Of a stretch of 63,326 nt of DNA, positions 22,463 through 29,020 are shown piece after piece. Both the position numbers and the translations under genes were made by a program. Within the stretch, counting starts at the first letter, position 1. Each line of letters starts with the position of its first letter. Source of the stretch: a virus; the IMG/VR virus record IMGVR_UViG_3300044731_000425, positions 1 through 63,326 of that record, one strand, 5' to 3'. The notes under the pieces are model-generated. The model did not search any database and was not told where the DNA came from. It worked only from the letters and a program-made list of their open reading frames with translations.

Positions 22463-22780
22463 TCAGTAAACCTCCACGAAATTAATTTGATAAGACCAAT
22501 CATCGCCTTTGACGATGAAGATTTCAAAATTACATCCTGGATCAATCTCTTCTTGATCTACTCGCTGACAAAAAGAATTCGGGTCGCAGCTACGACACAC
22601 TTTCATGAAGTCTTCCACACGTCCGTTAAAATCTTCAAAAACATCTTTAATGTCATTTTCTGTAAATGTTGAAACAACTTCGACAACGCCATTACAATTC
22701 CAAATAACATGTGCATAAAGCTTTTTCCCAAGGCAATTATTCAACAAAAAAGCATTGGATTCTTCTTTTGAAATAAACAT
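22463..22780 (-). CDS. Hypothetical protein
   Basis: This 105-residue protein starts at 22780, one base after the preceding stop. It contains VCRSCDPNSFC in the middle, acidic and aromatic elsewhere. An upstream in-frame ATG at 22840 lies inside the previous gene. Unknown role. Confidence 0.55.
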   Translation of the reverse strand: MFISKEESNAFLLNNCLGKKLYAHVIWNCNGVVEVVSTFTENDIKDVFEDFNGRVEDFMKVCRSCDPNSFCQRVDQEEIDPGCNFEIFIVKGDDWSYQINFVEVY

Positions 22781-22781
22781 A

Positions 22782-22985
22782 TTAACCCCATTTTTGTAAG
22801 ATAAAAATTGTGTAAGATCCGTGGTAACCTTCTGTACCACCTGTTGTAATTACATCTGTTAATTCATATTCAGATTCCATTAATGCTTGTAGTTCAGAGT
22901 AGTCAGCTTTATGGCCAACAGCAATGTTTAGTATCTTTACTTCGTGTTTCTTCTTTGGTTGTGTTAAACCTATTACATTGCTCAT
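22782..22985 (-). CDS. Small hypothetical protein
   Basis: This 67-residue protein has EVKILNIAVGHKADYSELQALMESEYELTDV followed by a G-rich turn and SYTIFILQK, a strand-helix-strand plan like DUF4177. The start at 22985 overlaps the previous stop (ATGA). Confidence 0.55.
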   Translation of the reverse strand: MSNVIGLTQPKKKHEVKILNIAVGHKADYSELQALMESEYELTDVITTGGTEGYHGSYTIFILQKWG

Positions 22986-23266
22986 ACCGCAAATCCATAC
23001 CATTTGCCAACAGGCATTATCGGGTTAGCAAGAAACTTGCACATCGGATTTGTGATCTCAATGGCTTCTCTCTCTTTCTTTCTTAAGTTATGCATACATG
23101 CTTTTAAATCAACACCACTATAAACATAAGTTATGCTACCGTTTTTATTACGTATAGAATCTACTGGATCTGCTTGACTTTTTACGATACGTGTACGAAC
23201 AGTATTAGGTGTTGTTCCAGTCAATTCTGCGTATTCATGTATTGTAAATCTTTGTGGCTGTGTCAT
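22982..23266 (-). CDS. Small HTH protein, possible regulator
   Basis: This 94-residue protein begins FTIHEYAELTGTTPNTVRTRI, a clear helix-turn-helix of the MerR/excisionase kind, then a basic helix NLRKKEREAI. It is the gene immediately after the T7-like RNA polymerase, so it may regulate phage transcription. An exact target cannot be named. Confidence 0.6.
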   Translation of the reverse strand: MTQPQRFTIHEYAELTGTTPNTVRTRIVKSQADPVDSIRNKNGSITYVYSGVDLKACMHNLRKKEREAIEITNPMCKFLANPIMPVGKWYGFAV

Positions 23267-23274
23267 ATAAACTC

Positions 23275-25494
23275 CTATGCGAAAGCGTATTCGCTTTCTA
23301 GAATTAAATTAATATCAAGATCACCCATCTCAAGATAAGTAAGATCTCCGTCAATATCATCCATTATTGGAAACAATGGATTATCTTTATAAAGTTCTAC
23401 AAATGTCTCGCGAACTATTCTAAAGAGATTTGGCATGTCAGCAAATAAACAACCATAGCTGTCATGAATTGTTGTAATTGTAAAATCACAACGGTGTGTA
23501 GTAAGTGCTAAGTGTGCTGCATCTAAACTATGAATAACGTTAGGTGCTGCTCCTTGAGACTGCTTACCTTTACTAGGAACCACATCTTCAATAAAACATA
23601 TTGCTAATTGAAAAGTGTTTTCATAATAACCTGTAGATTTACGTGACCCAACTGGTGGCCCATACTGTACATAAATCTTTTTAACTTTACCTTCTGTATA
23701 ATTTTGTACCACAGGAAAGTTTACTATTGGAACATTCCATGATAAAAATTCTTCAATTTTCTCACAGTTTCTTCCGGCATTCTCAAATATATTTAACAGC
23801 CTCATTGGCTTCTCTAATGAAGCTTTACAATCTTCAAATACTAATCTGCCCAGCCAAGCTCCCCATTTATGCTCCATATGAAGTAGCAAGTCTATTCCAT
23901 GCTTTTTTGCATCAAGGATTTGTTGCTCTCCCAATCCATAGCTGCTACCTCCATAAGGAAGAGTCATAGTGTTTCTTTTAACTATCTTCCTTCTTTGTTT
24001 CAAATCCTTTATACGATTCCAAAATACAGGTGCTGCAACAGAGCCAATATCAGCCCATTGTTGTTTATAGGCTTTAATTTGAGCTACTAGTTGATTCCTA
24101 ATTTCAGACTTAGGTTCGGATGCAGTAATCTTTTTCTTTAATTTAATTAAGCCATCTATAAAATCTTCACATTGAAAGATTAAATCCGCTGGCATTCTTG
24201 CTATGTCATTAGATATTTTATTCCATACATGTTCGGCAACATATGCATATAAATCACCTGGAAGTTCTAATGGAATTAAATTAACATATGGAGCTGTTAT
24301 TTCATCTCTTGTTAATGCAGATAAATGTTGTGAGCCGTTCGTTGATCCGTCAATAAAACATTCAACATGTGACTCATACTCTAAATATCTTGGTCCCAAT
24401 TTTAAAGCATTTCTTAATTCAATACATGCACTTAAGAATTGCCATGGCTTATCTCCTGACATCCATCCTTGATTTACTTTTGGACTTTCTGCATATGATA
24501 ATAAAATCTCTTGATTGTCTAATACCCACTGATATCGGTCTTTGAGATTGATCTTATCCGTCTTTGCACCATCTTCACGTCCTGATGAACCTGCCCAGTT
24601 ACTGGCGATAGATACACATAGCCAAAAGAAACCCTCTTCACCAATTACTTTCTTATCTTGACGCATTAAAAGACCTTTAGCAATATCACTAGATTGTTCA
24701 TGGAGATATGCCGTTGTTGGATATTTCCTTCCACGGAAATCAAGGTAATACATATGGTAAAATACAGTATCCATGAACTTATCTGCTATAGATAGAATAG
24801 CTTTTGTTTCCCTTAATTTAGTAGTCTTAGCTTGAGGATTTTGCTGCTCCCATATATCACTAAATGCATCAGTATGGTTATTCAATGCCCATTTAGAAAC
24901 ATTATAAACTTCTTTGTTTATTTGCCAACCCGTATTTAAGCTCTTATTTACTGAATCAAATACTATAGGATGTGTTGCAGGTGTTAATTTTGTTGGAACA
25001 TCTTTATTACCCGTCTTGACTAATACTTGTCCAGTAGGGTGTTTGAATTCTGTATAAGATTCATATGGTGTTACTGAAGGTAATTTACCCTTGGCACCTT
25101 CTCTGCTTACACTTTCCCATAGTAATTGTATTGTCGCATCATCTAAGACTTCTACAATATATGTTGCATGACCATTACCAGCAGAACCTAGTACTGCTCT
25201 AAGCATTCCAAGCTCTTCAAATGAGTATAGTATGAATGCACCAGTCTTAGCCGCAACAGATGAATCTTTCTTTAAACCTCGTCTTACTGAATGCCCAATA
25301 ATGCTAATGACTTCTACCATTAATATTTGTTTGTTTACAGCACCTCTCTTTGGACGAGTGTATAAGTATACGTTAGATATTATTACATCTAATACGCTTT
25401 CTAAGTCAATTTCTTTTAGAAATTTTAGCGGACTTTGAGGAGCTATTTCTAATTGCATCCTTCTTTTTAATGACTTCAATAGTTGTATTCTCAT
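23275..25494 (-). CDS. DNA-dependent RNA polymerase, T7-like single subunit
   Basis: This 739-residue enzyme transcribes phage genes from its own promoters. It carries the DxxGR motif YLDFRGRKYP (Asp252), motif A FIDGSTNGSQ (Asp382), motif B RKIVKRNTMTLPYG (Arg502, Lys506, Tyr514), motif C IHDSYG (His677, Asp678) and the C-terminal ILESEYAFA matching the T7 FAFA end. The N-terminal domain is about 140 residues shorter than in T7. AAAGGA precedes the start. The promoter-like repeats of this window are its likely targets. Confidence 0.95.
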   Translation of the reverse strand: MRIQLLKSLKRRMQLEIAPQSPLKFLKEIDLESVLDVIISNVYLYTRPKRGAVNKQILMVEVISIIGHSVRRGLKKDSSVAAKTGAFILYSFEELGMLRAVLGSAGNGHATYIVEVLDDATIQLLWESVSREGAKGKLPSVTPYESYTEFKHPTGQVLVKTGNKDVPTKLTPATHPIVFDSVNKSLNTGWQINKEVYNVSKWALNNHTDAFSDIWEQQNPQAKTTKLRETKAILSIADKFMDTVFYHMYYLDFRGRKYPTTAYLHEQSSDIAKGLLMRQDKKVIGEEGFFWLCVSIASNWAGSSGREDGAKTDKINLKDRYQWVLDNQEILLSYAESPKVNQGWMSGDKPWQFLSACIELRNALKLGPRYLEYESHVECFIDGSTNGSQHLSALTRDEITAPYVNLIPLELPGDLYAYVAEHVWNKISNDIARMPADLIFQCEDFIDGLIKLKKKITASEPKSEIRNQLVAQIKAYKQQWADIGSVAAPVFWNRIKDLKQRRKIVKRNTMTLPYGGSSYGLGEQQILDAKKHGIDLLLHMEHKWGAWLGRLVFEDCKASLEKPMRLLNIFENAGRNCEKIEEFLSWNVPIVNFPVVQNYTEGKVKKIYVQYGPPVGSRKSTGYYENTFQLAICFIEDVVPSKGKQSQGAAPNVIHSLDAAHLALTTHRCDFTITTIHDSYGCLFADMPNLFRIVRETFVELYKDNPLFPIMDDIDGDLTYLEMGDLDINLILESEYAFA

Positions 25495-25544
25495 CTGATC
25501 CTTTGCTGTTTAAAATACTGGAGAACGCACATAGTAGTAATAAA

Positions 25545-25673
25545 TTAAATATCGGCATTGTCACCACTATTTACTAAATGTACTACTGTTGCCATAATTA
25601 CTACAGGTGTAGTCAATCCGAATAATACGGAAGCTAACCATACTGTTGCCGCATAATTTAATGTATTAGTCAT
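25545..25673 (-). CDS. Small single-pass membrane protein
   Basis: This 42-residue ORF has one hydrophobic helix (residues about 8-33). The ATG at 25673 sits 7 bases after the T-tract of the terminator and has no Shine-Dalgarno, as with 1459-1662. It lies just upstream of the RNA polymerase gene. Doubtful but conserved-looking layout. Confidence 0.4.
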   Translation of the reverse strand: MTNTLNYAATVWLASVLFGLTTPVVIMATVVHLVNSGDNADI

Positions 25674-25679
25674 AGAAAG

Positions 25680-25754
25680 AAAAAAATAAGGGTTAACCCT
25701 CCCACATCCCTAATACACCCCCAATTAAGGGAATGTATTAGGGATGTGGGAGGG
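25680..25754 (-). terminator. Very strong rho-independent terminator
   Basis: A perfect 21-pair stem (25697-25717 with 25734-25754) with a 16-base loop is followed on the minus strand by TTAACCCTTA and seven T. It is the longest stem in the window and insulates the RNA polymerase gene from the genes upstream. The TTAACCCT just after it matches the right half of the promoter-like repeat. Confidence 0.93.
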
Positions 25755-25791
25755 GATATTCTTACTTACAGAGTCAACAGACTCTGACTTT

Positions 25792-26184
25792 CTATGGCAG
25801 TGTTCGAAGCTCTTTAAGTAGTTCGTAATCCTTTTTGCCTATATAGATCGGGTTGAGGGACCCTTTTAAATTTACAACTGGATAAACACTTATTCCATCT
25901 TTTACAAATTCCTTTAAAAGATAGATATCTTCAACATCTAACTTTTTAGCACTGAAAGTATATTCCGGTGGTTTATCTTTTTTGTCCACTGGATAGTGAC
26001 CTTCTAGAACAATATAACCATTCCACTTAGCCTCCTTTGCTAAACGTCTTAATTCACGTTTAGCTTTTATAGCTTCAAGTTTTTTCTTCTTCTTAAAATC
26101 CTCATCAGCTTCTTTTATGAAGTCTTGACAGTCTTTAGTAAAGAAGATCCCAACTGCAATTGCCACAATCCAAAGAGGGTTCAT
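25792..26184 (-). CDS. Membrane-anchored basic protein
   Basis: This 130-residue protein has one N-terminal membrane helix (residues 3-17), then a Lys-rich helix (EDFKKKKKLEAIKAKRELRR) and a soluble alpha/beta C-terminal domain ending KDYELLKELRTLP. It is the third of three overlapping membrane-protein genes. Not recognised. Confidence 0.6.
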   Translation of the reverse strand: MNPLWIVAIAVGIFFTKDCQDFIKEADEDFKKKKKLEAIKAKRELRRLAKEAKWNGYIVLEGHYPVDKKDKPPEYTFSAKKLDVEDIYLLKEFVKDGISVYPVVNLKGSLNPIYIGKKDYELLKELRTLP

Positions 26185-26456
26185 AGTAACAACCCTCCTA
26201 AAAGGAATGGTACAATGAGTATAATGTCAAACACTAGCCTCCCGATATTAAGCAAATAGTGATACATATACCAGCTGTTGATTCCAACTGGCATTGTTAC
26301 AACTGCAACAGCTCCAATTACAACTGCTGTAGCAGCTATAGTTGATGTTACAATTTCCACTTGAGCCTCAATAGCGGTCTCAGCAGGTGTTCTTGAGTCT
26401 TCTAGTTTGTTTAAAACTAAGGCACCCAAACCAACAAGTAATACTAATGGTATCAT
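26181..26456 (-). CDS. Integral membrane protein
   Basis: This 91-residue protein has three hydrophobic segments (residues 1-16, 39-57 and 70-91). It is joined by ATGA overlaps to both neighbours. Unknown function. Confidence 0.6.
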   Translation of the reverse strand: MIPLVLLVGLGALVLNKLEDSRTPAETAIEAQVEIVTSTIAATAVVIGAVAVVTMPVGINSWYMYHYLLNIGRLVFDIILIVPFLLGGLLL

Positions 26457-26734
26457 TTCTTTTCTCCAAATAATGCATCAAATAAAGTGTATACAGCAAA
26501 GCCAACAACTACCCCTGCTACAATAGGGTTTAATACAACAGCTGTTCCTGTTGCAGCAGCTGTCGCAAACGGTGTAACAATCGTTTGTGCACCTACTTGT
26601 AAGGCTGTTCGTGTAACAACTACAGAAGCTACTTCTGCAATTATTATTGGCGCTTGCGCAGCTACGTAAGAGCCTGCGAGATATCCAGCTGATACTGGGG
26701 CCACTACATCTAAAACTTTGCTTAGTTCGCTCAT
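26453..26734 (-). CDS. Ala/Gly/Val-rich membrane protein
   Basis: This 93-residue protein is almost wholly small and hydrophobic, with helices at about 14-40 and 55-85 and a charged end (FGEKK). It resembles small holin- or pore-like proteins in composition. It is the first of three linked membrane genes. Confidence 0.55.
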   Translation of the reverse strand: MSELSKVLDVVAPVSAGYLAGSYVAAQAPIIIAEVASVVVTRTALQVGAQTIVTPFATAAATGTAVVLNPIVAGVVVGFAVYTLFDALFGEKK

Positions 26735-26763
26735 TGTAAGCTTCCTCTTGGAATGTGAAGTTA

Positions 26764-27015
26764 TTAAAGATTAATTTTGAATGAATAAATGCCTTTTTCA
26801 GATATACGTAGGTCTGAGCCTTCATGCATCCAAATAAGATAGCCAGCTTCTCCTACGTCGAGTGTGCTAACAATAGCCCAGGGATTTCCATCAGGCGGAT
26901 ATATTGCTGTTACTTCAGAGTTATTTCTTTTTCCTTCATAAACTTGACCTGTTAATTCAGAGTCATTAAGAAGATTTAATTCTACTATTACACATGCAAT
27001 TTTAATTAATTTCAT
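26764..27015 (-). CDS. Small hypothetical protein
   Basis: This 83-residue protein starts behind AAAAGGTAAATC (start 27015). The N-terminus is hydrophobic; the rest is probably beta-rich (AIYPPDGNPWAIVSTLD). Not recognised. Confidence 0.55.
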   Translation of the reverse strand: MKLIKIACVIVELNLLNDSELTGQVYEGKRNNSEVTAIYPPDGNPWAIVSTLDVGEAGYLIWMHEGSDLRISEKGIYSFKINL

Positions 27016-27028
27016 TTTGATTTACCTT

Positions 27029-27181
27029 TTAGTTAGATTGCATTGCTGCGATTGTAGCCATGATTGCGGCCATTTGATCTTCTACATTGTTGTCTAGAGC
27101 TTTGATACTTTCATCATGAGCAATTTTCATTGCTTCTAATTCAGAATAGACTGCTGCTTTTGCTTGTTGAATTGAGTTCAT
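27029..27181 (-). CDS. Small Ala-rich helical protein
   Basis: This 50-residue ORF has AAAGG about 7 bases before ATG 27181. It is entirely helical and Ala/Met-rich (QQAKAAVYSELEAMKIAHDE...). It lies 50 bases downstream of one copy of the second repeated element. Unknown. Confidence 0.55.
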   Translation of the reverse strand: MNSIQQAKAAVYSELEAMKIAHDESIKALDNNVEDQMAAIMATIAAMQSN

Positions 27182-27212
27182 TTTATTACCTTTGATTTTA
27201 ATTAAGTTAGTT

Positions 27213-27246
27213 GAGGTACCTTATTGTACTTCATATAAGATACCTC
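27213..27246 (+). terminator. Inverted repeat with plus-strand T-tract
   Basis: GAGGTACCTTAT pairs with ATAAGATACCTC (one mismatch), followed on the plus strand by TTTTT. It overlaps the second class of repeated element. It could stop antisense transcription, or be a structured regulatory site for the minus-strand genes. Confidence 0.45.
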
Positions 27247-27256
27247 TTTTTCCGCG
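27231..27256 (-). promoter_or_regulatory. Second-class repeated element, copy A
   Basis: TCATATAAGATACC followed by a T-rich segment and TTTCCG (plus reading). The element at 27769-27794 matches it at 21 of the first 24 positions. It lies 50 bases upstream of the 27029-27181 start and overlaps an inverted repeat. Promoter or operator by position. Confidence 0.45.
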
Positions 27257-27259
27257 TTT

Positions 27260-27285
27260 AAAAGGGATAGTCCGAAGACCATCCC
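27260..27285 (-). terminator. Rho-independent terminator with TTCG tetraloop
   Basis: GGGATGGTC-TTCG-GACTATCCC then TTTT on the minus strand, five bases after the 27290-27592 stop. The nine-pair stem contains one G-T wobble. Confidence 0.9.
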
Positions 27286-27289
27286 TGTG

Positions 27290-27592
27290 TTAAAGCACCA
27301 GCACCCCCTGCTGGTAAATATGCCCTTCCGTTAAGACACATAGTTTGAAGTCATCTCCATTCAACTTCTCTAGCATAGCTGCTAGACTATCAACATCTCT
27401 ACCTACCCACGTGACGTTGTCCCACGTGTACTGGACAACATTGCCAATACGCACGCGCGTATTAGCCGCATCTAAGATATTAATCACTGCAGAGTAATCC
27501 TCTGCATCGACTTCTTCATAGTCCCAGGGGACGTGGTGTCGGATATCGATATCTAAATTGTTTTCAATTACAAACATTACTGTACTTTTCAT
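27290..27592 (-). CDS. Small hypothetical protein
   Basis: This 100-residue acidic alpha/beta protein (DYEEVDAEDYSAVINIL, then VQYTWDNVTWVGRDVDSLAAMLEKL). The start overlaps the upstream stop (ATGA). Locally its codons are more GC-rich than its neighbours. Not recognised. Confidence 0.55.
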   Translation of the reverse strand: MKSTVMFVIENNLDIDIRHHVPWDYEEVDAEDYSAVINILDAANTRVRIGNVVQYTWDNVTWVGRDVDSLAAMLEKLNGDDFKLCVLTEGHIYQQGVLVL

Positions 27593-27732
27593 TTTTGCTC
27601 CTTCAAAGCTGCCTTAAGAAAGGTATCAAAGGCTTCTGAGTTTTTCTCTTTCTTTTTACGGAAAGGGAATGGCACACCCTTAGAGTTTATTAGCGCTAAT
27701 TGTTGGATAGGTGTTACTCTATTGTGTTTCAT
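27589..27732 (-). CDS. Small basic protein
   Basis: This 47-residue ORF has a perfect AAGGAG about 8 bases before ATG 27732. It reads MKHNRVTPIQQLALINSKG followed by a basic stretch RKKKEK and a C-terminal helix. It is the first gene after the 27733-28145 gap, 37 bases downstream of second-class element copy B. Confidence 0.6.
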   Translation of the reverse strand: MKHNRVTPIQQLALINSKGVPFPFRKKKEKNSEAFDTFLKAALKEQK

Positions 27733-27768
27733 GATATACTCCTTAGTTATAATAATCGATATTGATTA

Positions 27769-27794
27769 TCATATAAGATACCATTATTTCCGTA
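27769..27794 (-). promoter_or_regulatory. Second-class repeated element, copy B
   Basis: The first 14 bases (TCATATAAGATACC, plus reading) are identical to copy A, and TTTCCG is shared further on. It abuts a dyad (TTATAATAATC with GATTATCATATAA). It lies 37 bases upstream of the 27589-27732 start. Confidence 0.45.
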
Positions 27795-27850
27795 TTAGGA
27801 ATTAACAATTAATGGATAATGACTAAAGGGTTAATTGAGGGGGGACGTCT

Positions 27851-27870
27851 GAAGGGTTAATTCAACGGGT
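27851..27870 (-). promoter_or_regulatory. Promoter-like repeat, copy 5 (variant)
   Basis: AGGGTTAATTCAACGGGT has one substitution and one missing G compared with the consensus. A degenerate partner, AGGGTTAATTGAGGGG, starts at 27827, 26 bases away. It heads the unit running to the strong terminator at 25680. Confidence 0.55.
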
Positions 27871-28113
27871 TCGGTGCTGAAAACTGCGACACGCCCCGCA
27901 CTGAGAGTGCCAGTTCTGCGACCAGAAACTGCCCTACACGGCACGCGGACGGCACGCTGCCCCCTCAGTGATGCCCCCGTCTCAGGCGGCCCACACACGC
28001 CCAACTTTGAGAGGTGTGAAATCTGCCCGTCTCTGCCACGCTGAGGCTGCCCCATGCCTGTCGTATAGCTGGCCACTCAGTCGCCACGTCTACCCCCGTT
28101 CCTGTGCGAATAA

Positions 28114-28137
28114 ATGCCCCAACCGTAGTCAGGGCAT
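28114..28137 (-). terminator. Weak terminator-like hairpin after phoH
   Basis: ATGCCC pairs with GGGCAT-type sequence across a 12-base loop, followed on the minus strand by TTTATT. It lies 9 bases after the PhoH stop and could end the structural-gene transcript, though the T-tract is short. Confidence 0.4.
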
Positions 28138-28145
28138 CTCAAATT

Positions 28146-28814
28146 TTACAAATAGGCTTTCACAATTTCTTTACAGATACCACTACGTACAATATCATCA
28201 ACATCAAAAGTAACTATACCAACTTTATTAATACCATGTAATCTAGTAATAGCATCAGCTAATCCTGAATTACCTTTAATATCTTTCTGTTGTATATCAC
28301 CATCAATAACTACTTTAGTATTCTCACCAATTCTAGTTAAGAACATTTTCATTTGAGCAGGAGTACAATTTTGAGCTTCATCTAATAATACGAATGTATT
28401 TTCAAATGTACTTCCTCTGATAAATGCCAATGGTCTTGCTTCAATTACTTTACGTTTAAATAAGTAATCTGTAAATGAATGACCTAATCTTTTGTTTAAT
28501 ATATCTTTTATTGGATCAATGTAGGGAGCATATTTTTCCTCAAGCTCTCCTGGTAAGTATCCAAATGATTCACCGGCTTCTACCGCAGGCCTTGTAACAA
28601 TGATCTTTGATATTCGTTTGTTCTGTAGTAATTGAGCAGCATATGATAATGCTACATATGATTTACCTGTACCAGCAACCCCAACACCAAATGTTATTAT
28701 ATTTGATTTGATGGAATTTAAATATCTTTTCTGTGCATCTGTTAAAAGCTGTAAGTCCTTTTCAGTAGTGGGTTCTACAACGTTTTCTTCAGTACGTCTA
28801 GATTTTTTCGCCAT
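28146..28814 (-). CDS. phoH: PhoH-like ATPase
   Basis: This 222-residue P-loop protein has Walker A GVAGTGKSYVAL (residues about 43-54), TRPAVEAGESFGYLPG, Walker B FVLLDEAQNCT and a sensor segment KVVIDGDIQQKD, all PhoH-family marks. PhoH proteins are common in phages and are thought to act in RNA or phosphate-stress metabolism. AAGGGAAAA precedes the start. It is last in the structural transcript. Confidence 0.9.
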   Translation of the reverse strand: MAKKSRRTEENVVEPTTEKDLQLLTDAQKRYLNSIKSNIITFGVGVAGTGKSYVALSYAAQLLQNKRISKIIVTRPAVEAGESFGYLPGELEEKYAPYIDPIKDILNKRLGHSFTDYLFKRKVIEARPLAFIRGSTFENTFVLLDEAQNCTPAQMKMFLTRIGENTKVVIDGDIQQKDIKGNSGLADAITRLHGINKVGIVTFDVDDIVRSGICKEIVKAYL

Positions 28815-28829
28815 GTGTTTTTTCCCTTT

Positions 28830-29012
28830 TTATTCAGGATCTTTAGACGTGATACTGCCGCCACCCAAAACGGCAACCGACAGCGCGAGTAAACTATCCA
28901 TTTCTTCAGGTGTTAATACTAACACTTTAAATGAACTTAAGATAGCTAATGTAGCTGAAATAATACCGAACCATGTAGATGGCTCTCTTAATCTGGATGT
29001 GATATAACTCAT
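28830..29012 (-). CDS. Small membrane protein, putative holin
   Basis: This 60-residue protein has a short basic N-terminus (RLREPSTW), a first membrane helix (residues 14-33) and a second (about 40-54) around LTPEEMDSLL. This two-helix plan with a P-S-T-W entry resembles small phage holins. It lies between the adhesin and phoH. Confidence 0.55.
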   Translation of the reverse strand: MSYITSRLREPSTWFGIISATLAILSSFKVLVLTPEEMDSLLALSVAVLGGGSITSKDPE

Positions 29013-29020
29013 AATTTTTC

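Larger units (their letters stand above)
27733..28145 (-). other. Regulatory gap with GC-rich island
   Basis: This 413-base gap contains no gene that I accept. From the PhoH stop it holds a weak hairpin (28114-28137), a GC-rich island (about 27871-28110) with many G runs on the minus strand, promoter-like copy 5 with its degenerate partner (27825-27870), an AT-rich stretch and second-class element copy B. An open frame at 27831-28076 crosses the promoter-like repeat and has no ribosome site. Confidence 0.6.

Noticed and set aside
25688-25700. The GGGTTAACCC palindrome as an eighth promoter-like repeat
   Set aside because: Only the TTAACCCT half matches, and the rest is explained by the terminator. 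Noted as a weak possibility in the findings.
27831-28076. 81-residue open frame in the GC-rich island
   Set aside because: It has no ribosome site, runs through promoter-like copy 5 and its partner, and GC-rich DNA has few stop codons by chance. Kept only as an intergenic feature.
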